From Paramacrobiotus metropolitanus (taxonomy: Eukaryota; Tardigrada; Eutardigrada; Parachela; Macrobiotidae), in contig NW_026570223.1 in NCBI RefSeq assembly GCF_019649055.1, positions 2,914,001 through 2,978,000 on the forward strand: a stretch of 64,000 bases of DNA. The letters run 5' to 3'. How positions within the stretch are numbered: position 1 is the first letter of the stretch; each line of letters begins with the position of its first letter. Positions 57,615-64,000 of this stretch are shown here, one piece after another. The position numbers and the translations under genes are program-made. Below the pieces are notes generated by a model, which worked only from the letters and a program-made list of their open reading frames with translations, was not told the origin of the DNA and ran no database searches.

Positions 57615-60228
57615 CATTCTGAGATGACGTACCTATTCTGGCTGTGGCATGAGCAGGTCGCTTGCTTTCACTGCCTAATTTTTTCAGTTAAATTTTTTCA
57701 GTTAAATTTTTCACTGCCTTTCTGATTTTTTCTGGTGATAGGAATTTGCGAGATTAGCCCGATAATGTGATTAATGCAGAATGGTTAGAAATTCACTAAA
57801 CGGTTTCGTTTGTAAGTATTTGTTTTACACTCTTGTGTACTTCGTGTAGTAACATTAAAATTCTGGAGCAAAACTTGAAAATTCCTTGTAAGTTTGACCT
57901 ACAGAGGGAAGTAGCTTGTTCTTCTGTGCCTTGCACTTCTACAGTGTGTTTTGTTTATTCTGTTTAATGTCTACAGTACATCGATCAGGATCGCTCCTAC
58001 TCTACTTACAAGCTAAATATTTCCATTGAGTTATTCGCCCAGTGACGCCCACATACCAGACGCATATCGTTTTAAAAAGAAAAATCAGCTCTATTAAGTA
58101 GTATTTTTTATAGCGGGGTGGTTTTTATATTTATCGTAAAAAACATCTAAAGTTAGTATTGCAAATCGTGCAGTGACGTGTCGGTGCGCACTTCAAAGAT
58201 GCCGCCCATCACGCATCCGAGATACCGATCTTCTGCAGCGGACTGAGCGCTGGCCCGCCTGCACGACATCTACGTTAGCATTAAAGAATTTTTTATTTGC
58301 TTTAGTTTTGAGTTTACAAAGGGTTCACAAAATAGATTGTTGATATTTTCACGTGCATTTAAGGTTCAAAATCCTCAAAATATAGATCTGCTAATTTTTA
58401 GAACACAAACAAAAATTACACCGCGTTCAGGTGTTCAGTGCTCAGAATATACAGCGTACCGTATACCAGCTCCCACTGAATCCGGATATGATCAGCCGAG
58501 CTGATAACCACGCGATGCAGCCTACTGAGCCTAGCATATCCGCGATCAGCGCTGCAGAAGATCGGTATCTCGGATGCGGGATGGGCGGCATCTTTGAAGT
58601 GTGCACAGACACGTCACTGCACGATTTGCAATACTAACTTCAGATGTTTTTTAAACGATAAGTATAAAAACCACCCCGCTATAAAAAATACTACTTAACA
58701 GAGCTGATTTTTCTCTATAAAACAATATGCGTCTGGTATTTGGGCGAATAACTCAATGGAAATATTTAGCTTGTTAGGTGAGGAAGTTCTTTAGCCACTG
58801 CTAAAGAAAGATAATACACCACATTAAAGTTCAAAGTGAACGCTTCAAGTAAGTACCGTAAGTAACTGTTGTTTTATCGGCAATCTGGTTGTTTTGCCAT
58901 GTGATCTTTCTGTTTTCAGTAAACACTCTTAAATATGTCAAAACTAATCTGAAGCAAAAAAATTCGTAAAATTTATTTGTAGTAGTCCGAAAGACCGAAA
59001 CCATAAATTTCGTCGGTAGTTTGACTGTAGGAAGTTTGAATTTATTAATCGTGCATATTCTTTGAAGAATCATGTGCCATATGTAAAAGTGCAACCGAAA
59101 TAAGCTGGTCGCATACATTGTGGGTGGTAAATGGATGGCAGACCAAAGCCAAGACAACCCACGAAAGTTGGAACAATGTCGGAACTCCATTTACGTACTC
59201 TACTATTGTACTCAGCCTCGATTCAGTTCATTACTGTGATAATACTCGTACCTGAGTTTTACTAGCCACTGACCGCTGAAAACTTTTGGCAATTTGTACG
59301 AAAAGACTTGTTTATTTGTTTATTATAATTTTACGCAATGACGGCGAACCGGCATCCTCGTATTTGTGCAATTTGTCATCAAATGTTGTTTTGATTGGTG
59401 AACGCTTTTAATATCAATTTTGTAGTCGCATTATCGGTAATATCAGTACGACCCGCCGAACTGCTGATTTTGATTAAAGGCAAGCCAATAATCAAAAGAA
59501 AGCTAAATCAATTTAATCGCATGGTCTAAAGATACCGTATGAGGTACTACTATAGATATTATTACACTACTTTGTACTTAAAACACAATATATCTAGCAT
59601 TATTTGCGTGCATACAATACGAGTCCCGTAAACAAGACAAAACGCATTTGCGTTACTATACTTGATACATCAGCATGCTTTAATTCAGTCATTGTTAAAG
59701 CAGCGTGCTGCGATATTTTGACGGGAATTCACAGGACAGTTGAGCATCAATTTTTTCAAGATAATATAATGAGCTAACACATCCAATTACATAGTTTATT
59801 TCCAATAACGAAACGCGTGACCAAACAATCTACAGACACACCGCGACAAGTGAAAGGAACAAATGAGAATATCGCTGCTCCACTTTGCATTGCATACCCT
59901 CTTTACCAACCTTTTAAAAAAGAAACTAACAATTATAAGCGCAAAATACTTGACGCAAATCAAAACAACATGAAATTAGTCACAACCTGCTTTAACTTGA
60001 CATTAGTAGCTCGGAAGTCTACCTTCGTCCTCGATATTCCTCACCAAATTCTGCCGCTCTGGACCAGTATGATCTAAAAAACAACCATCTGAAGTTCTGA
60101 GCATAGTCTTAATCCCCCAGTTAGGATAAAAACCAGTCACTGGCAGCATACTGTATTATTATTTCCTATTAAATTAGCTAACACCGTTAACGTATTGACG
60201 GAGCAGAAAACCATTAAACAGCTTACGG
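57615..60228. other. Convergent stretch between chimeric gene and its minus-strand module paralogue
   Basis: Includes the large palindrome at 58008-58774 (separate entry). An open frame on the minus strand at 58831-59190 (119 codons) and one on the + strand at 59817-60077 show no family features. Both genes end into this region. Confidence 0.4.
58008..58774. repeat. Large imperfect palindrome, two arms of about 228 bp with a 311-bp spacer
   Basis: Left arm 58008-58239 and right arm 58551-58774 are reverse complements with scattered mismatches and small indels. Outer ends are ACAAGCTAAATATTTCC and its complement; inner ends are GATCTTCTGCAGC and its complement. No clear target duplication flanks the arms and no transposase frame is present. 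It could be a foldback or MITE-like element, a hairpin RNA source, or a local inverted duplication. The Met-initiated frame at 58431-58637 spans spacer and right arm and is probably chance. Confidence 0.9.
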
Positions 60229-61693
60229 CTAAATCCACGGCACTACTTTGGCTGCGGTTTTCGTTCGCTCATTCAAACTCGACCACACTGGCTCCGACGG
60301 CCCTTTAATTATCCGGAACCGAACTTTAAAGAGCCGACACAGCGCTTCCGCCACAACAACTTGATCCGCAGACAACAAGCGGGAATCGATGCACACTCTA
60401 TCTCCATTCAAAAGAAAATTATGAGCCTCGTCGACGGTTTTCCGATATATATCCTCCACCAAATTCTCCAGACGATTAAATATGTCCATCGAAATCAATT
60501 TCTGCCCGTCTTCATTAGCAACATTCATCAGCTGATCTTTAAAATCACCATGTTCTTTCAAGATTTTCCAGAGCTGCGCGCGTTTATCTAAAAAATTGTT
60601 AGCAAAGCCTAATTATTTTGTTAAATTTGCTCCGGCGGAATTATCGTAAGTTCGGCGATCTATTGTAAAACACACAAAACATTTTTTTAACTGTAAGTTT
60701 TGTTTTATTGTTATCGCCCTACAGCAGTCAAAGTCCATCAACGGAGATATTTTAATACCGGACAATTGGAAATTTTTTTTTGATTAATTCAGAAAATTTT
60801 ATACCTTTTTTGGTTTAGTTTTATGAGATTATCCAACACTGCATAAGCACTGATTCGACAACCACTCTGCCATCACCATTGCTCACCAAAGCTCGGAAAT
60901 TTGCTGTCATAATTTTGCTGTTCAAGGTGTTTTCTATATTGCAAATGGGGATGTAAACCTAAAAAACAGATATAAAGATATAACAAAACACCGAACAGCA
61001 AAAAAACGTGAAAAGTTTTTTTTCTGGTAAGAAAAAACCGCAGCTACCATTCATCTGAACAGGTTACTGTACCTTTGGGCAGTTTATTTGTCCATTGATA
61101 CTCTTCAATCCAGTCGTCTTCCAAATGATCGATAACACCTCGGATATGGAGAGCACGCGATACAAACAGAATCTGAGTGTTCTTTTCGCCCAACTGCATA
61201 CGATGGGAGCTAGTCATTGCCTCGATCTCCGTGTCTCTTGCATCCATCAGCGTGTTCATATTCTTCAAATTCTCACGTACTTCTTTCCTTAATTCCATCA
61301 ACTCTTTCTCCAAATTGCTGGAAGGTTCTCTGGCACGAATTGTGGAGACAGTTGCGCATAAGAAACGTCTCGGTGTACAAAGCTATACCCATACAAACCC
61401 GTAATCAGAACATCGGCTGTTATTATAGACGAGAAGCAGTAACAAACCATTTTCTTTTATTAAGTATACACAAAACTAAGTGTACACTAAAAACTATCGC
61501 ATTCAATCGCACTTCCAGTAAATAAACGTAATGATGAAAATGAATGCACTTTAGTTAGTAGCTCGTACTATATTGCTACTACACAGATATATTACTATAT
61601 TTGTATTATGGGTATTACCTCTGCCAGGTGTACTTTTATTGCGCGAGGAACAATCTTGGAAGCAGCGCCCAGGCTCCGCACAGTTAGTATGGA
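60229..61693 (-). CDS. Unrecognised coiled-coil protein, unfused paralogue of the chimeric gene's N-terminal module (start not found)
   Basis: Minus-order exons: about 61693-61619, 61382-61073, 60958-60887 and 60587-60229, with junction phases 0,1,1 exactly as in exons 1-4 of the chimeric gene. Exon 1 carries LGAASKIVPR (LGAASDVVSR in the chimera). Exon 2 is a coiled coil (SNLEKELMELRKEVRENLKN) ending EDDWIEEYQWTNKLPKG. Exon 4 has DKRAQLWKILKEHGDF and DSRLLSADQVVVAEALCRLF, matching NARLLNPQQLAVVEAFCRIR. Its natural C-terminus (TKTAAKVVPWI) replaces the reductase part, showing what the module looks like unfused. No initiating ATG is visible in exon 1, so an upstream exon is likely. I do not recognise the family. 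Confidence 0.7.
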
Positions 61694-61699
61694 CGTCTT

Positions 61700-62530
61700 A
61701 GGGGAACCTCCTAATATGGTACAATCTTGCAATGATAATAACACATTTGAAAACTAAAACAAGGTTCTCCAAACCTTTGCTAGAATAAAGCAGCTGAGAA
61801 GTGGAAATCCTGCGGCAACACAGGATCGATACTGCTGTGTAAGCATGCGTAATCTACAAAGGGAAACTTTCCGTAACTTTTTATCACGCGCATTCCTAAC
61901 GCTAACGCTGACGATCGTCGCAATCGAGAGAGACATATTTGTTTACAGCACTGACTACTGAGTACTCATACTTCTAGACCTGCTTACGCTTGAGGGATTG
62001 TTGGATAACTGCCTCACAATAACTTCAGTGACACGGGCGGAAAGCAAAGCCATCTTCCAGAAACTGCAGAAAATCCACAAAATTCTCTACAAGAAAGGGG
62101 AAATAACGCCGATTACTGGCACTGTGAATCATGAAACATCGATGCATCAGAACTTCGACTTCTACTACTGAAAATGATTATCAAATTCAACTGGCGCGAG
62201 AACCGTAACAGTTTTCTGGATGCGTTGCAGCGTTGCTGTGCAAGACTGCAGATAGACGCTGTGTGCGTGTGAGACTCAAAGGCTTACTCCTCCGGGTGCG
62301 GTAGTATTATCAGTCACTGCGGTTTATAGTTTTATACCGTATTTCAAATTTTAAAAACTATGAAGTAAAGGCTGTAAGTGTAAATCGCAAAATCCTTTTT
62401 TCCCGTGCCCAGTGCAGAGAGTGCGTCACTGATATTAATTTTAAAGAAGTTCACTCAAGTGCTAAACACTTCGCGCACACGGATTGCTTGCGAACCTCGA
62501 TCGTCGGTAGTGTAGTGTAAATCGGAATTC
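61700..62530. other. Divergent upstream stretch with a possible orphan exon
   Basis: On the + strand an open stretch at 61978-62171, preceded by TTCTAG, reads LLTLEGLLDNCLTITSVTRA and then ESKAIFQKLQKIHKILYKK before TGA. It looks helical and coding-like but joins to nothing I can see; it may be a relic. The rest is the 5' flank of the C9orf85 homologue. Confidence 0.3.
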
Positions 62531-63081
62531 ATGAGTACTCAGCGTGGCAATGTTTCCCGTACTCGGGCTCAAAAGTATAAGAACGCTACGGTCTACAAGA
62601 AGGATCTACACGGTACCACACCACAGACCAAGAGTTTGGAGAACTTGAAGATCGAAGGCCTCTGTCCGCACTGCAAATCTGTGCTTGAGTGGAAAGTGAA
62701 GTTCAACAAGTATAAGAAACTGACGGCACCTGCCACATGGTAAGGATTAGTCGTCGAAGGCATACTCGTAATCTCGTACCATTTGTTCAGTCCTTCGAAG
62801 CTCGGACCTTCATAACGGAGAACTTCTGTTGCAGTGCAAGATGTCTACAGAAAACCGTGAAAGAAGCGTATCATACATGGTGCAGGCAGTGTTCTGAGGC
62901 GACTGGTGCGTGTCCTAAATGTTGTCAGACGTTCTCCGCTGATAAACCGGTGACGGATGCAGTGCCACAAATGGCTGATCCTTCTGCCGTTTCCCCACGC
63001 GCCAAAGCTTCCAGTGCGAGTTCGGATGATTACGCCAGTCCCGACGAAGATAGTGAGGAAGAAGCTGACAGTGATGACTAG
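62531..63081 (+). CDS. C9orf85: C9orf85 homologue (DUF2039-type zinc-binding protein)
   Basis: Exons 62531-62739 and 62835-63081, joined in phase 2; 151 residues. Recognised by the family pattern: an N-terminal RGNVSRTRAQKYKN, matching KGNVARSRPQKHQN in human; LCPHCKSVLEWKVKFNKYK; then CARCLQKTVKEAYHTWCRQC and CPKC. The four CxxC pairs probably bind zinc. The C-terminal tail is acidic and Ser-rich (DEDSEEEADSDD), typical of nuclear or nucleolar proteins, but the function of this conserved eukaryotic family is not established as far as I know. The intron splits the third zinc-binding region. The start is the first ATG after a long untranslated leader. Confidence 0.92.
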
Positions 63082-64000
63082 TACTGAATGTCACCAATGG
63101 AGATCTGTTTTGAAGACGGTTCCTGTAAGTACTGTGACTATTATCATAATGCAGCACTAGCGATGTTAAGTGTTACCCGGCTGGCAGCTGGATATTAATA
63201 TGGAGCTCGAATGTCAAATTTGGGGAAACATTTTAAATGCAAGATCGACAGCTCGTTATCATGGGTATTGAGTTTTTTCTTGAAAATCTTTACAGTATGC
63301 TTAAAACGCGCATGAGTTTCTGTTTACTTTTGCGCAAATTACGCTGGTGATGATGTATAATGCCGCACTGCACGCAAATCTCAAAAATACAAGTTACTTT
63401 TTGTTTTGCGACGGAAACATTTTTTTACCTTGCTGAATAAAAGCTCGCCACTTGTCTGCGATTTCTTCGTAAATTAAGTACTCCGTAACCAATCGTTTGC
63501 CGTTTTAAAATCTGAGTCATAAATGAAACAGTTGAGAAAGGTTGCGTTCATGCAGTGCTATGCTGGCATCTCTTATTCTCTTGTATCACGAACGTGCCCG
63601 GATGACGATACGTACATACGTTTTCTTATTGTTAGTTCCAGTATTCTCCATTCTTGTTTAAGTTCTTCGCTTGTCGCTCATACTAAGTGTTTTTGCAGTA
63701 GCTTTAATATGCTGCGAAATGGATTCGAAAGCACTTCCGGAAAAGACAGATGATTTCTCATCACCGTTAGAACTCCGTGAATCAATTAAAACTGTGATAA
63801 TCATGTTTACGAATTACGATTGAAATTGAACCGAGAGTTTTGTGGTTTGGTTTTTCTACGGTTCAAGAAATCTGGGACAGATCATGTGTATGCACTGTGG
63901 GATTTGCAGTTTAGTTGTAACTGGATTGACTGTGGTAGTGACGTAGTCTCGTGAAGGTGTTATCTGGTGTTTGCGCAGTTTTATTTCTTACATGAATTTT
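63082..64000. other. Right edge of window, no gene identified
   Basis: C9orf85 3'UTR (AATAAA at about 63436), then AT-rich DNA. An open frame at 63523-63753 lacks family features; the edge may hold the 5' part of another gene. Confidence 0.35.

Noticed and set aside
58431-58637. 68-codon frame in the palindrome
   Set aside because: It spans the spacer and one arm; codon pattern and partner exons are lacking.
58831-59190. 119-codon frame on the minus strand
   Set aside because: Composition follows the AT-rich surroundings and no family or splice partner was recognised. Kept only as a remark in the intergenic entry.

Overview
The window is animal nuclear DNA. Genes are split into many short exons with GT-AG introns of about 60 bp to several kb. 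Products are recognisably metazoan: RNF13, CNRIP1, an SLC6 transporter, glutathione reductase, GCLM, a GALNT1-type transferase and a C9orf85 homologue. A furin-cleaved, membrane-anchored ZP (cuticlin-type) protein points to an ecdysozoan invertebrate. A true glutathione reductase argues against a dipteran. A tardigrade or similar compact-genome ecdysozoan is my guess only; nothing in the sequence proves the species. Exon limits were read by eye from splice signals, reading phase and family similarity. Layout, left to right: (1) 1-10.5 kb, + strand: three PA-TM-RING ubiquitin ligases (RNF13, cut by the window edge, and two diverged relatives), with CNRIP1 between the second and third. (2) 11.6-22.4 kb, - strand: a glycine-transporter-like SLC6 gene of 23 coding exons. 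Its largest intron carries a 5.46 kb hAT-like non-autonomous element with an exact 8-bp target duplication, which itself holds at least two younger nested elements. (3) 24.3-30.7 kb: glutathione reductase (-) and GCLM (+) head to head, joining glutathione recycling and synthesis. (4) 34-43.2 kb, +: a giant ZP protein whose ZP-N subdomain is split by about 1,330 low-complexity residues. (5) 44.3-46.8 kb, +: an unrecognised 732-aa protein. (6) 48-51.5 kb, +: a GALNT1/13-like Golgi transferase. (7) 52.3-57.6 kb, +: a chimeric gene joining an unrecognised four-exon coiled-coil module to a second, nearly identical but C-terminally truncated glutathione reductase. (8) 58.0-58.8 kb: a palindrome with arms of about 228 bp. 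(9) 60.2-61.7 kb, -: an unfused paralogue of the chimeric gene's N-terminal module. (10) 62.5-63.1 kb, +: the C9orf85 homologue. The most novel item is the chimeric module-glutathione reductase gene together with its parents in the same window: the intact reductase 28 kb away in inverted orientation and a stand-alone copy of the module about 3 kb downstream. The two reductase copies match closely, introns included, from exon 2 almost to the stop, but differ outside that tract. This suggests recent inverted duplication or gene conversion.
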